Shown here piece after piece: positions 46,630-62,838 of a DNA stretch of 64,000 bases; position 1 is the first letter of the stretch, and the number at the start of each line of letters is the position of its first letter. Position numbers and translations under genes: made by a program. This stretch comes from Sistotremastrum niveocremeum HHB9708 (lineage: Eukaryota; Basidiomycota; Agaricomycetes; Sistotremastrales; Sistotremastraceae), in NCBI GenBank assembly GCA_001630475.1, contig KV419433.1:261096-325095 (forward strand), written 5' to 3'. The notes beneath the pieces are model-generated. The model did not search any database. It saw nothing but the letters and a program-made list of their open reading frames with translations, and had not been told where the DNA came from.

Positions 46630-49600
46630 ATGGAACCTATCCCCGGCCATCCCGAGTCTCAACCGAGAGCTCGAAGAATGTCATCCAATAAAAAAGACAT
46701 CCAAATCGCAGATGAAGCGTTACTTGCTACTCTCGGGTACAAACAGGAATTCAAACGTGCTTTTACACCTCTCGAGGTACGTCCCCCTTCCGCCGACCGT
46801 GGGGAGGCATTCCTGCACTGTTGAAGGATGAGTGCTGATGTGGTGTAGGTTTTCGGAATTGCTTTCTCGATTATCGGTGAGCCTATTCGGGGTTGGGTCG
46901 AGATTAGGTACAGGCACTAACGAATTTGTTCGGTGCCGTGCTTTGTGGTGGTGGCCAATAGGGTTGTTACCTTCTATTGCGTGAGTTTGGCTGCTTATCT
47001 CCTCTGAATCTCCTTGCTCATGTTTCCTGCTATCCTTGCTTTTGCTTCCGTGCCTTTCCTTTCGGTTATCCTTGACGATTCATCCTGTTACTCGTCCTCC
47101 TCTTCGTCCTCCCTCGTCATCCGGATATACTCGCATACCTGAATACCGAAATACCGACCACATCGAAATCATGAAACCGAAATGACCGCAAATCAAGTTC
47201 CGTCCTATTCAACGCAATCCCAAATGGCGGTCCAGCAGCTATGGTCTGGGGCGTACGTCCTCCCTCTCCCTCCCATACAAATATTCTAACTGACGGATTT
47301 GATGTGTTCGTGGATAGTGGCTCGTTGCGAGTCTTTTTATTCTCGCTGTGGGAGCTAGTATGGCCGAACTTGCAAGTGCGCAACCTACTTCTGGTGGTGT
47401 ACGTCCTCTTCCTTCCTCTTCGTTCCTTTCCCTTCGCTCGTTCCCGACTACGGGGGCCTTTCCCGATTACGAAGAGGCATTGTTGCAGCTAGTGTCTCCG
47501 AAGGAGCTGGCCAGCCTCTTTCTCTTTCTGTTATCTGTGATTTGTGTGGATGATGTGCTGATTATTTATCTGGGTGGACAGCTTTATTTCTGGACTTATT
47601 CGTTGAGTTCGCCGAGGTGGAAATGTTTCTTGAGTTGGGTTGTTGGATGTACGTTATCTCTTCCTTTCCGTGATTTCGTTCTTCGCTTCCTTGCCTCCCT
47701 TTGCTTTGTTCAAACTATTCTCTCCTCCTTCCAGTTCTCGTAGTCTGCTTTGTCGTCCTTCATCGTTCTTCTTCGGTGTTTCGTCAATCGTTTCTTCGCC
47801 TTCTTCGTCCTTATTCATTATTCTCCGCCTTTCGTATTCGTTTTTATTTTACCACTGTTTGTTCTTCGCCCCTCCCCTTTCCGTCCACTTTCTTCATCCT
47901 TTGCCTATCCTCTTTCCGTCTCCGAAATCGCCTTCTTCGGCTTCGTCCTTCATCATTCTCCGTCATCGTTTCCTCCTTATCCGTTCTTTTCCATCCTCAC
48001 CTTCGTCGAACCTTTCCTTTCCAATTCTCTCATCCTTCGTCCTCCTTCCCCTCATTCGCCCCCCTCTCCGTTCTCTTCCCTCCTCTTCTTCCACCTTCCG
48101 CTCTCCCATTTATTCTCCTGAGCATCCATACTAATCCACCCCACCACAGACGCAAACACAATAGGATCAATCTCCTCCGTCGCATCCATAGACTGGGGCT
48201 GCGCAGTCCAAGTCATGGCTGCTGCTTCTATCGGGTCGAATGGAGCTTTTAGTCCTACTAATGCGCAGACTTTGTACGTCTTCTCCTATTTTCTTTCTTC
48301 CATCTTTTATTTCCTTCCTCTTCCATTGAGGCTTCGTCGTTCTATCCTCTTTCTTTGCGAGGAGGAAGAGCGCTGAGGAGATGTCCCTACTGCGAAGGCT
48401 TCGTCTTTCCGGCGAGTCCTCCGTGTAGGTATCCTCCGAGGCATCGTTCCCTCCAACCGTGTTCTCCTCTTGAGATATCCTCGATGTGCCCTCCTTTCCC
48501 TTTCCTGGGCTTTTCCTCGTTCGAGGTTCCGAGTTTCAGTATGATGAGATGCTGACTTATTTGTGTTGTTTAGTGCGGTGTATTGTGCGATTGTGCTTAC
48601 GCATGCTGTTATTTGTTGTCTTGGGACGCAGGTTCTGGCGAGGTTGCAGACTGTTTATGTTGTGCTTAATGTTATGTACGTGTCTCTCCCTTCACTCTTC
48701 TTCATTCCTAGCCTTCGTCTTGTCGTTGCTTTCATTTCCTCGTTGCTATTCTCCTTTCTGGCTCTAGTTCTGTATCCGGATGATGTGTGGTCTTCGCCAC
48801 CCCCATCGCCAACTCCCCCATCTTCACTTTTGTCTCCGTCTTCTTCTCCGTCCGCGTCTTTAGCGCCGGCCCATCTTCGGCTTCTCCTTCATCTCCTCCT
48901 TCTCCCTCGCCATCGTCTCCTGGTCTTCGATGCTAATGACTGTGTTTACTATAGGTTATGTCTGGCGGTCATCATCGCCCTCCCTGCGTCGACACCTTCA
49001 AACCTCATGAACAGCGCCTCGTATGCTCTCGGAAACTTCACTAATTGTACGTTCGCCTTCATCTTCCACAACTCGAAATTGACGATGGTGTCGTAGTGAA
49101 TGGATGGCCGAATGGATACGCTTTCATCTTGTCGTTCCTCGCCCCTGCCTGGACCATCTGTACGCTTTCCGTGTGCTGTCATCGTTATTGTTGATGCTGA
49201 AGATGATGGATAATAGGTTCATTCGACTCGAGTGTACACATCAGTGAGGAAGCTGCAAACGCTGCTACTGCCGTTCCGTGGGCTATCGTCGGCGCTATCG
49301 GAATCGCCGGTATCCTCGGATGGGGTACGTTGCTTTCTCCTCAAATCTATTTGAAGATGGGTGCTGATGCGATGTTGTGTAGCGATTAATGTATCGCTTG
49401 CTTTCTGCATGGGCACGGATTTGGAAGGGATTATCAATGATCCGACTGGACAGCCTATGGCCACCGTACGTCTTCCCCCTCCCTCCGTTGATCCTTCAGA
49501 TCTCTATAACTATTCGAATAGATCTTCAACAACTCCTTCGGCTCAAAGGGCACACTCGCCCTCTGGGCTTTCGTAGTCCTCGTCCAATACATGATGGGCT

Positions 49601-50307
49601 CCTCAATGCTCCTCGCCTCCTCCCGCCAAGTCTTCGCATTCTCCCGAGACGGCGCCCTCCCCCTCTCCAAATACCTCTACCGCATGAACTCCTACACCAA
49701 AACACCAGTAAACACAGTCTGGTTCTCCGCTCTCCTCTCAATCCTTCTCGGCTGCCTCGCATTCGCCGGCTCAGCAGCTATATCTGCTATTTTCGCGATT
49801 AGTGTGGTGGGAGAGTATATTGCGTATATTATTCCGATTTGTGCGAGGTATATGGGGACGAATGAGTTTAAGCCTGGTCCGTTCACACTTGGTGTTTGGG
49901 GGTTGCCGTGTGCGATCACAGCGGTGCTTTATATGATCTTCATGAGCGTCGTATTCATGTTCCCTACCACCCCTCAAACTGATGCACCTGATATGAATTA
50001 TACTGGTACGTCTTCCCTCCTCCACTCTTTTCTCATATATGATACTGACGTGTATATAGTGGTTGTGATTATTGGAATTATGGCCCTTTCCGTGGGATGG
50101 TATTACTTCCCCGTTTACGGAGGTGTACACTGGTTCAAAGGACCCGTCGCTACAATCGAGAAGTTGCCCATGGAAAGCATGGGCGGAATGAGTGGAATGG
50201 GTGATATGAGCGGAATGGATGCGAAGGGTAAGGGATCGGATAGTGGGAGTTTTGAGGGGGAGGAAATTAATGTTGTTGAGGATGGGGATAGTGAGAAAAA
50301 GCAATAG
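46630..50307 (+). CDS. Amino-acid/GABA-type permease (APC superfamily)
   Basis: Fourteen exons join in phase to 566 residues. Exon starts: 46630, 46849, 46962, 47198, 47318, 47582, 48150, 48574, 48955, 49097, 49217, 49383, 49522, 50060. A second possible start is at 46678. The N-terminus has ALLATLGYKQEFKRAFTPLE, followed by VFGIAFSIIGLLPSIAS, GGPAAMVWGW, LASAQPTSGG and LYFWTYSLSSPRWKCFLSW. These are signature blocks of fungal Uga4/GABA-permease-like transporters with about 12 helices; they import amino acids or polyamines across plasma or vacuolar membrane. The C-terminal tail has a Met/Gly-rich run (MGGMSGMGDMSGMD). Introns 6-8 (47649-48149, 48274-48573, 48676-48954) are 501, 300 and 279 nt, far longer than the rest and rich in C/T. 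Confidence 0.9.
47649..48149 (+). other. 501-nt pyrimidine-rich intron in the permease gene
   Basis: It is bounded by GTACGT and CACCACAG and made almost entirely of C and T with CTTCGTCC/TTCCTTT-type runs. Several frames stay open across it only because of this bias. Two further long CT-rich introns follow at 48274-48573 and 48676-48954. Confidence 0.75.
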
Positions 50308-50587
50308 ACTCCTTTTTGTTCTTCGTTCTCTTCGTTTGTTGTATTGATCTTTGTTTGAATAATGTATTTCTTGGATCGGATCGTTTGGGGCGAGGTTTTC
50401 GTCGAGTGACCGTATAGAAATTGATACCTGGGTTGAGGATCATGCAAGTCGGGGCCGACTTCGGTCATATTCGGCGAAGGAGTTCGAGCATAGAGTTCGC
50501 TTATCAAGGTCCTTGGATTGAGTTTGTTCCTATGATGATAGATACAGTACACAGTACAACTCCACTTCCATACATCCATCTATCTCC

Positions 50588-52823
50588 TTACAGCGACATC
50601 AACATCCTGTAACCATCCACCCCCAACAACTTCTCAAAATAAGTCTTCAACCCTCCCACAGACTTCGCAAATCCACCAGGGATCCCATCCGGCCGTACGA
50701 CCACAGCCGTATGCTCCCAAGCACCACTACCAACCCCATAATCCGCATATGCAGATCCCGCAACGTCCTTCCCAAACTGACATCCCGAAATGATAGGAAT
50801 CTCCTCCTCAGACTCTTTTGGGAGTACAACAAGAGCCTGTGCGATAGCCCATGGAATGGCCGAGAAGAAATCAACGAATTTCTCGGATTTGAGCGATGAG
50901 GTGCCGGGGAAGATGAGGATCGTGTGTGAGTGGGGTGTGAAGAATGAGAAGAGCGTTTGGGGGCCTTTGAGTGATGGTATTTCCGGAGTGAACGTTAATT
51001 CAGCATCCGGAGCTCGATCGCCAGCTTGTAAAGTCGTAGACGAATGATAGAATGACGTTCCACTTCCTTCTCCTTCGCTCTCTTGCGAACTCGAAACCCG
51101 TTCATCGAATACGATCGGACTCCCCCGATAATTAACTCCGATCTGACTAAAATGCTTCGGCCGATACATCGGATCCGTGCTATCTTCCTTCGTAGCCTCC
51201 AGCGGAGGAGGTTTCGAATCGATCCCATTCTTGTTCTCCCATACTTTTTCGTGCAGGGCTGTGGTAAGATCGAGCATTTCTGCGATGACGGGGAGACGTT
51301 CGCTTTCGTAGGAGTCGAGGAGGGATGGAGAGGCGTGGTGATTGTGTACTAGGGCGAGTTTCCACGACAGGTTAATCTATTGATATTGAGTTGATGGAAT
51401 TGATTAGGGATGGGAGGAGGGGGTGACGTACGGCGTCGAGAATACTTGTGTTCATTCCTTGACCGCCAGCGGGAGAATGACAATGTCCGGCATCTGTATG
51501 TGAATTCGTCAATGTGGCGTTCATCCGCTACACCAACGATTTCACCTCCAATCAGAAATCGTCTCCCAGATTGCAACGATTGCGCAAGTCTCATATTCCC
51601 TCTTTTAATTTCTCTCATCAAAAAATTCTTCTGGGGGAGGGGGAGGAGGATGACGTACCTCCATGTTGTTATCCAAGTTACGTTCTTGAATGTTATATCT
51701 TTTCGACCGCTTATTTCCCAGAATTCGTTTTGGAGGTCTTCGGCGGTTTGGAGAGCTTCGTGGTTGACTTTGGGGCCGACGAGTTGATATTGGAATTTAT
51801 TCCCGTGACCGAGGGGTTTGAGACCGACACTAGAGACGTGTTTCAGATCAATGCTGCTGGGAAATATAAAGAAATCTAACGCAGCAGTCGCGAAGCTTCC
51901 CCACATATGCCAAAACTGCGACCGTTCAATTTCCTAGATGAACATAGAGAAGAAACCACGAACCTCATTCGTAATACCGTCCGTCTCGACATCCGCAATC
52001 TTCATCTTATCCGCCTCCCTCGTCTCCCCCAAGAAAGGAATGGAGAACAACTGTCGACAAACACCTATATGTGTGTCAGACTCGGACAACCGAATTTCGT
52101 CATAATTGAAACACCTTTCGCTCCATCGGCTCCAACTAAGTATGGCACTTTGAGCATCTCGGTACGGTTTTCTTTGATGTGGTGAAGTTCCGCGACGGGA
52201 GGTTCGTCACCGATGTTTAGGATTGATTTTAGTTCGACACCGAGTTCGACTTTCGTTCCCAGCGCTTCGAGCTTTGATCGGAGGATGCTTTCGAATATAT
52301 CTTGGGACATCGTGACAGGCTGCGTCTGATTGTCCGACGGAAACTCATTAACAGTACTTGAGGTCGACGAAATTGTGAATGCTTACGAATGGAACGCTAG
52401 GTCTCGACTCCAAAGGTTCTTGAAAGTTGAATGTCTTCACAGCCGTCGTCCCAGCAGGCGGGGCATAAATCCTCATCTGATGCGCAACCACACCAGATTC
52501 GAAAATCTCTTCTCTAGTTATCCCAAGCAATGAGAATTGTTCCAGCGTTCGAGGCTTTGCGAAGAATGCTCAGAATCAGACCGAGATGGATGATCGAAGG
52601 ACCAGCGCTAAAACGTACCTGGATCAAAGTAGCTCGAGATCCTATAGAAAACTCTGGTTGTTTGTCGATAATTCGGACGGGAACATTGTTCAATCTAAGA
52701 TGTAGAGCTAAGACCAAGCCGCTCGGTCCAGCACCAACCTTCAAAACAGTATTGACCACCGCAGATCCGGATGAATAGGAAGATACTCACGATCAGAACT
52801 GCTGGTTCAACTTGTTCTGCCAT
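50588..52823 (-). CDS. FAD-dependent aromatic monooxygenase (phenol-hydroxylase type)
   Basis: It starts MAEQVEPAVLI at 52823. The first intron falls inside the Rossmann motif IVGAGPSGLVLALHL. Then come GADGAKG (flavin-binding DG-type segment) and DAGHCHSPAGGQGMNTSILDA (ribityl-binding). A thioredoxin-like C-terminal domain begins near GDRAPDAEL and ends VDGYRMLMSL at 50588. Several short introns. This is the three-domain layout of UbiH/phenol 2-monooxygenase-family enzymes that hydroxylate phenols or polyketides using NAD(P)H and O2. The substrate cannot be read from sequence. A second enzyme of this type lies at 58213-60881. Start and main frame are good; internal exon ends are approximate. 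Confidence 0.82.
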
Positions 52824-55403
52824 TTGACTTCTAACGTTGAACGTAGTTGTACGAGGTGTAGATGGCCGATCGCAACCGATTGATGACGCTCACTAATCGA
52901 CCGAAGCGTTGGATGGGATTGGGTGTTCATGATTATGATAAGAGAACGAGAACGTGGGAATGCTGGCCGCGGCACCAAAATGCGCATCGGCTTCAATTAT
53001 TTAGAACTCCGATGTGCATCCGCTCGCATGGAATCAAAACCAGTCCCGCAATGATTGGCACGATCTGGCTTTTTATTCTGCTCTGGCTACCCTCAGATCT
53101 TGTTTCGTTTCCAAACACAGAACGAGCATCTTCCCCGATTATATTTCCGAGCCGGAGGGACCAACAACTATGCTTATCGATGGCCTTGGGATCATCACGA
53201 GGTCGAGGTTCGGCACGAGAAGGAAAAGTCGAAACTATCACTGATAACCTGATGGAGTATCCTGAACTTCGAAATCATCGTGTCTTTCCACGTTTTGCTG
53301 TTCGAATCCGGCATACCAGCGACTCATTCGAACGCGCAAGACCACGTAGACTGGCTACTTTCCCTTCTCAGGGCGACTTATGGAACGGTTTCCACTCCTA
53401 ATACTTCTTTAAAAACTACGACAAACTGTCAATCGATATAAATCACAGACTAGCTTCGAACATGGCAAGCAATGCCATATACTCACGCTTGTAATCCTCA
53501 TCCGCCAGCGCATCTCAATTAAGCGCTTATGGTTCCGAAGGCTTCGGAACCGCGAGGAAGCCGCAGCAAGTGTCTGGATGTCACCGTCTTATGTTATGCC
53601 TCGATAAAGTGATCTTTAGCGGGTCATCAGTACACCAATGCCCGAACAGCTTCTTCGATCCTAGTCGGACAACATTAACTCTTCCATGATACTCTCATGA
53701 TGATTGGGGCTATACGCTCAAATGGCACACGAGCACGTCTCATCAGTCATTCCGAGCTCCAACTGTATTCTTTCTACGAGGCTGTCACGGAGAAGCCGTT
53801 ACATGAGCGGTATGTCGCATCTATGAGCGATGATCCCATTGATCTCTGGCGCAACTCTATAACTTGTGAAACATTCTATGCGTCATCTTCGAGTCTTACT
53901 CCATTCTCCAACCCTCCAACAAGTGCACCTCATTCATTGACCCACTCACTCCGCAGTCTGCTATGTATCGAAAAGTTTTCCGTCAAATTGCGATCCGCGT
54001 TCGGAACTCAGTGTCCCTGTGTCATCGTCTCAAAATCGTTCAAAGGACCGAAAGCTCCCACACCGAGGTTAATTATGCGCGTGATGGTCTAGGACCCTCA
54101 GGGGATCTGCACATCTTTTTCTCGGCGTGTGGAATAATCGATTCGTGTTTATTAATACTGGGAAACGGAAGTTAAGTAGCTTCTCACACTGCTGATTAGA
54201 TTTCTTGCCTCACGCAGGATGTTCACGATAATCCCTAATGATCGAGATTGGATTTCAAGCTCTCAACTTTTGCCTGTGTTCTCGCCAGCGACTAGCAATC
54301 GTCGATTATCTTGCGTCAACCCGTTCCTTCAATAACTCAACTTAGAAGGTTGATCGAGCTCAAAGCGGTATTGCCATCATCTCGACTTCGAACTTGTCGT
54401 GTACACTTGAGCGTATCTTTCATTGCTTGATCCCTCTACGCTCATGAAGAAGCATGTCACGTCTCTGCCCCGGTCATCAACTTCGACATCATCAACCCCG
54501 AGACTCACCGCATGCATAATTCGACAATACTCCACGCCCAATTCAAGTTCAAAAGCGGGCTCGGACCGTCAGGGAGATGGTCCAATCAGATAACCCTTAT
54601 TGATGCACCCTGAGAAAGGCATCTGACTCTCAGGGTCCTCTTCGCTTGCCCCGGTTAGTAGTCGACCAACGTTTCCCAACTTCCATATCGCCCTCTATCA
54701 TTGTACGATTAGCATATTAACTGTGATGGATATGAGAGCTTCGCGAGAAATTAGGGGTGAGCAAACAATTGACTCCTACGGAATGACATTTGTTCGTGCT
54801 GAGGCCCATTTGGGATGATAGTACTATTTTGATACCAGTGAGCACAACGAACGAGAATGAAATCTGGGCTGCTGGAAAAATGCTTATCGTTTAAGTTACC
54901 GATGCGTCGTTGTTTCCGAGAGCTCATATCGGTTGCTCTTCACGACGGTGGTGGTGGAGAAGAAATTCCACAGAAGAATACGCTTCCGCGCGCTAACCCT
55001 GAAGCGCTCGTGATTGGTCTCCTTATCAGGCACCAGGGATGTCAGCCAAATGTGCAGGATATCAGGTACGCGAGGTACGGAATTCAGGGGTAGCGTCGAC
55101 TTTAAAAGTTTCGGAAAGGCGCTTATCCCTCTCGTTCAGGAGCTTGTCCAGGAGCTGAATACCCAAATCACCGGACAACCCGTTCAGTCAATATGACGAA
55201 TGAGACAATTGATTTAGGAGAGTCGCAGTACGGTATATTCTGCTCGTGAATCGTGACATTAGCTGTACACTCTGTACGGTACATCGGTAATACGAAAAGT
55301 TAAGTTGAAGATAAGGAAAAGTGGAAACAATAATGCTAATGAGCGAACGAACGAAAATGATGAAAAGATGGAAACATATCCCGAAGCCTAGATCGCATAC
55401 AGA
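52824..55403. other. Long intergenic region
   Basis: It contains the promoter of the monooxygenase at 52823. Plus-strand frames of 179 codons (52862-53401) and 131 codons (53697-54092) have no recognisable domain or splice support. No mobile element or RNA gene was recognised. It may hold decayed sequence. Confidence 0.4.
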
Positions 55404-57318
55404 TCAAGCTAAACTCCCCCCTTTCGGCGGAGCAACTTGCGGAGGCGGAGGAGCGAACGTCATCTCCTCTAGTCCCCCTGGACTCTCCCCTCTTCGAGTC
55501 CCACTCGTACTCGCACTCAGCCTCATATCGGAACTATACTCCTCCTCGTGATCCATCTCCTCCGCCGTATCCACATCTCCATCGACATCAGTATCCCTCG
55601 CACTAGTGTGAGTCCGCGTCCCAACACTAGCATCAACCCCCAAACTCTCATCCACCGTCATGCCGGTCGTACCCACTGTACCAAACGTTCCGAAGGTTCC
55701 TCCTATTGAACCGTAGGTGTCTTTTCCGGGGCCGGTTGTGGGGACACGGAATTTGAGACCGCTGAGTGTGGAAAGTTCGTGGTCTGTTGAGGTAAGGTCT
55801 TCGTCGCCCGTAGTCCGGAGGTTGAGGAGCATGCGGCAGGAGAGGATGGAGATGAGAGAGAAGACCCAACCTTCGGCCGTCAAGTATATCGTTCCCTAGA
55901 TCGATTGTGAAGATGTATACGACTGTGATGGTTAACGGGAGACGTACGGTTGCGAAGCGGAATAAAAACGTCATCAGAGTAAATAGCACTCCAACACTAA
56001 ATGGTCGTCAGCCGAAGTCTTTGGAGGTGTTTCAGATTGGACTTACGTTGCGAAGTAAGTGAAAGAGTCATAAAATAGCACATCCATCAATTTCGTTCCG
56101 GAGAATGTCTTGCCCCCAATGGTACCCAACGATTGATGCTCGCGGTATCGGAAATAAGCTTTGTAGCACATACATCCAAACGCAACGCTCTCGAAGACGA
56201 ATACAGGTATCCTATTCCACGGAATGTCAGTACTTCAAAGTCGAATCGAAGGACAATACCTTACCAGAAGCCCCATAAAAATCTCGGCGAGGTAGCAATG
56301 AAGCACAAGAATATACCCGGGATGGGTTCATTTCCAGCTATGCATATCGCATCAGACAATGGTCGGGGGAGACTTACATATACGTACTATGTGTAGGTGC
56401 AACGGAGATCACTAGCAAGGTGATCGTGGCGGCGGAGCATATGAAAAGTAACGAGCCGAGCAGCATGAGCACCATTCTTGATCGACCGTATACAGCCCAG
56501 ATTCGGTAAGTCAATATGATCTCCACGATGATGATCTCGGCGGTTTCTTTTGATGACTGTGAGCAGTCGAAAAGCTCAAGGAGAGGTGAGATAACGTACT
56601 GGTGCCGATGTTCCAGTTGAGGAGCCAGTAGTCGCCTACATGATCAGTGTGAGATAATGTGTTTGGGGTAGAACAAAGCAGCTTACAGCTATATCGAATT
56701 GAGCTCGACGGGTTAGAACGACGAATCGGAGAGAAAGCTTACAACTGGAAGAGAGTCAGAAATGATATCTCGAAAGCAAGATAAGAAACTCACGTGAAAT
56801 GAAGGACGAGGGAGAAATTGGGCTTCGGTAGACTTAGCAAGGTGTTCGATAAAGTGAGACAGGCCACTCACCGACAAGATTGACAATCTGAGACGTGATA
56901 GGCATATAACGACTCTGTTCGAGAAGCCAAACCCAATGAACAATCATCACCACAGAACGAACGAAGGAGGTGTCTCACAGCCAAGTACAGTGCTTGAGGA
57001 ATCGTTATCCGCCTGAGCGGCTGTCCAACGGATCATTAGCCGTCATCTCAGATCACCTCGATCATCGACCGAGAACAAAGGACTCACCCAGAAATATTTC
57101 ACTTCTCTGTCCAACGTTAATATCCAATCGTAAAGAATCAAACACGTCGCAGAGACTGAAAGAGTAACCGAAAGAACGATGTCTCAGATTCTGAGACATG
57201 CACTTGATAGCCAAAGTCACGTACCCTGCGCCTCTTTCGTGACGATAAACTGCCCGTAGAGGGTTGCTAACATATCCAACATGGCCTGGACATCAGGAGG
57301 CGGCGGTGGAGAGCTCAT
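55404..57318 (-). CDS. DUF6533-type seven-helix membrane protein
   Basis: It starts MSSPPPPPDVQAMLDML at 57318 and is followed by SVSATCLILYDWILTLDREV and then KYFW, the recognisable DUF6533 core. Later exons include RITIPQALYLA, VHWVWLLEQSRYMPITSQ, more helices, and a cytosolic tail with TFGTFGTVGTTG and an acidic stretch, ending at 55404. Many short introns. DUF6533 proteins are abundant in basidiomycetes and topologically resemble seven-transmembrane receptors; ligands are unknown. It lies between two FAD monooxygenases, but there is no direct evidence that it belongs to their pathway. Confidence 0.68.
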
Positions 57319-58212
57319 CTTGACTCGTCGAGCTCAGACACCTCCTTGGTGTCGCGTGGAACCCTTATACCCCAAGGAAATCCCCTATCCAGATGAAGCT
57401 CCTTATTATATCTCCCTATTTGACGATCTCTTGCAGCCTGTCTGTCCGTTGGTAGCGAGCAACGAACAGAAAAGCAGACTTGAGGGAGCAGGAGGTGAGC
57501 GTAAGGAGAGAGCAAGGGTAGAATGAGGCGATCGGTTGGTTCCTCCTTCGAACGATTTTCTCATCACAAGCGAGGTCCTTGATTGCCTAATTGGGATGCA
57601 GGCGCTTGCGGTAAGACAAGGAAGAACACAAGGCTTCGTCGGCTGTCGGCTGTCGGGAACGTGCGAGCCCGCCGAGCCTGTGCATGCGTTCGTTCCTGAT
57701 TCTTGATATCGGAAATTTGATATTGGCTTCCGCTCAGGGTTCCATGATGGCATTTTCCATCTACCCTCCATTCGTCTTCAGCACCTTTGTCTTTGTCACT
57801 TTTGATGTTCGTCAAATTTCACTGCATCTGGCGAGTGCTATGCCGGACGGAATCACACCCCGTAATATCCGGTACATGCCCGGAACCCGAACCGGGATGC
57901 TTGAACGAATTCGCAGAAGCCGAGGGAAAATTCCGAAATGCAAAATATGCAAGATCTCGGATAAACCGATCGTCTATTCTATCCGATCGATGCTTCCACT
58001 CGAAAGAAATATATAAAAGGGTACATCACGTGTATATGATCCTGACCAAAGCATTCGGGGCGGGATCGTGGCGGTCTAAATTCTATTTGTGCATCCGAGC
58101 CGGGCCTCATTTATCTTCGCTTTTCCCGCGCCGGTCGGAATTTTCCTTGCCTCGATGCTGAGTTCCATTCCATTTCGCCAACAGAAAATGCTCACAGAAT
58201 GTCTCGAGAAAA
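57319..58212. other. Intergenic region
   Basis: It holds the promoter of the DUF6533 gene and the 3' flank of the next. Plus-strand frames at 57684-58161 show no domain. Confidence 0.4.
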
Positions 58213-60881
<2,669 letters not shown>

Positions 60882-60963
60882 GGCTTGACAACCATTCACA
60901 CGATCGATCTTGACACGCGGGGATATAATCCCGTCGTGGGCGCTGCAGCGCTCTCTTCCAACG
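60882..60963. promoter_or_regulatory. 82-bp divergent promoter
   Basis: This is the whole space between the ATG at 60881 (minus) and the ATG at 60964 (plus). It must hold both core promoters or their leaders unless one gene starts further in. No clear TATA box is visible. Confidence 0.5.
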
Positions 60964-62838
60964 ATGGCCTCGGATCACCCCTTACGACTCACTAACCATG
61001 GCATCCTCGACCTCGGCCTCCCTGACTCGAAGGAGGTGGCGCAGAATCTGCTATGGAAAGATCATGTGACCCGGCACTGTTTCTTCAACGACATCGGCTT
61101 CCTAAATCACATTTCTCACCAGTCAGTCAAATCAACCCAATCTCTTTCGTCGTCAAGTTATACTCACGACTCTATACTGTAGCCTATTGGCAGCGTATGA
61201 TCTAGGCGCCGACGACGTTGTTCTTGGAGCCGCCGAACGCGTTGGGGACGAGAAACCCCAGCGCTTGATCGACTACTATCTTGAAGACGACGCGTCCGCG
61301 TCGATTCCAAAGCCAGGAGAGATCACAGATGAGAACTGGAAGACATGGTTAGGACAGCACTCGTGCGTGAGCCCTCACCCTTATAGACCCCAGGCACTGA
61401 CAATAACCCCCGTGACGTATAGCGCTTATCAGGCGTATATCCCGTTCTACCTCAATCGCCTCGAGAAATTGGGAGTAGCGGAGGTGTTGGAGAGGTATAT
61501 ATTTGCGGATGAGGTGAACGGGGAAGATACGAGGATGCTGGTGAGGGTATTTGTACAAATGTGAGTGCCGTGGAGCTATTGCGGATCTATTCGAGAACTT
61601 ACTCTTCATTAGATTTCACGTCTTCATTACAATTGCGGTATGTTTATTTCTCTAATTGGATAACACTGTATCTCACACAAGTCTAGTATGGCATCGAATT
61701 CGGCAGTAATCATCTCATCGCGCAAGGCCTTGCTCAAGCAGCCGCGCAAACGATTATCCCTCCTCTCGAACCGATATTCCCATCCTCTCCGACTTCTTCT
61801 CTATCATCACCTCCTCCTCCGCGTCAAAATGGCACAGCGAATCCAAGAGAGGCGACATCACTCCTCGACCTCCTCGACCACATTCAATCGTCGCCAGTAT
61901 TCACACCTCCACCCTTCGTGCCCAAGGAATTCATTTTGTCGGTCATCATTCGCACACTCGGCGATGGCACAGTCGCTTCCGCCATCCACAGCCTCTCAAG
62001 TTCCTGGACGTTCACCCATACCGATGACGAAGCCAATCCAGACTCAGAAGAAGAAATCACCAAAAAGGTCGAAGAAATAATATGGATCAGCACGTTGATG
62101 ACCTTCAGCACCTCTATTCCATCTTCTTCGTCTCCAAAACGGCCCCGTATTGACTTCTACATCATCCATCTCCTGACCGCTTCGCTCTTCCTCCCTATCC
62201 TCATCTCCCAATCCTCAGCATTCCCGAACTCCGCCATACCATCCCGCAAAAATCGTAGAAAAATCCTGCAACATTTCGTCCCCCTCATACTCGTCGTCAA
62301 CGTCCTCCGCGGCCGTCCTCGAGTCGATCCGGAAATGATTATGTCCCGCCCTCTCACGATTCCGAAATTCGTCGTCGATGCGAGTTCGCTTTCGAATGGA
62401 GATGTTGTAGGAGATGAAAAGGATGAAGATGTCCGAGTCGAAGTTGGCGATCCGTGGCCGTATCTCATCAAATCTATCCTTCCGAACCCTGAGGCTCACG
62501 TCCTCAAAGGTCTCCGCTCCCTTCTGTACGCTCATCGAACGTACAAATCCACTCCTGACCTGCTCATCCCCTCTTCCTCTTCCGCTACCTGCGATACCAC
62601 CACCAACATATCTAAAAGTAATTCGACCACATCAATGCTCGATCCGACCGTATTCGCACGTTCTGCTATCCTTCTCGCCGACATCGCAGGCTGGCAGCCG
62701 CCTCCATCCGTTCCCTCCTCCGTCGAAGGAGAAGTTGCCGTACCGAGTAGAGGCCTAGATCGTAGTGGTCTAGGGTGGCGAGAAGCATGGATAGGCGAAG
62801 GCGCGGGAGAAGTGTTTGGTAATCCTTGGGAAGATTGA
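60964..62838 (+). CDS. Questin-oxidase-like (DUF4243) protein
   Basis: Five exons (60964-61121, 61183-61362, 61423-61560, 61613-61637, 61687-62838) give 550 residues. Early blocks HHLLAAYDLGAD, ITDENWKTWLGQH, AYQAYIPFYLNRLEKLG and FHVFITIAYGIEFG are typical of questin oxidase/AflY-like proteins, which open anthraquinone or related rings by Baeyer-Villiger oxidation. The middle has a polar Ser/Pro-rich linker; the second half has HLLTASLFLPILIS and the end WREAWIGEGAG. There is no signal peptide or cofactor-binding Rossmann motif, as usual in this family. It is paired head-to-head with the FAD monooxygenase at 58213-60881. Family call is firm; substrate is inference. Confidence 0.82.

Noticed and set aside
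47640-48252. Plus-strand frames of 120-180 codons rich in Ser, Phe, Pro and Leu
   Set aside because: They arise from C/T bias inside a permease intron; flanking exons join in phase across it.
52862-53401. Plus-strand frame of 179 codons divergent from a monooxygenase
   Set aside because: No domain, no intron and mixed composition; may be chance, though expression data could change this.
53697-54092. Plus-strand frame of 131 codons
   Set aside because: No homologous motif or splice partner recognised.
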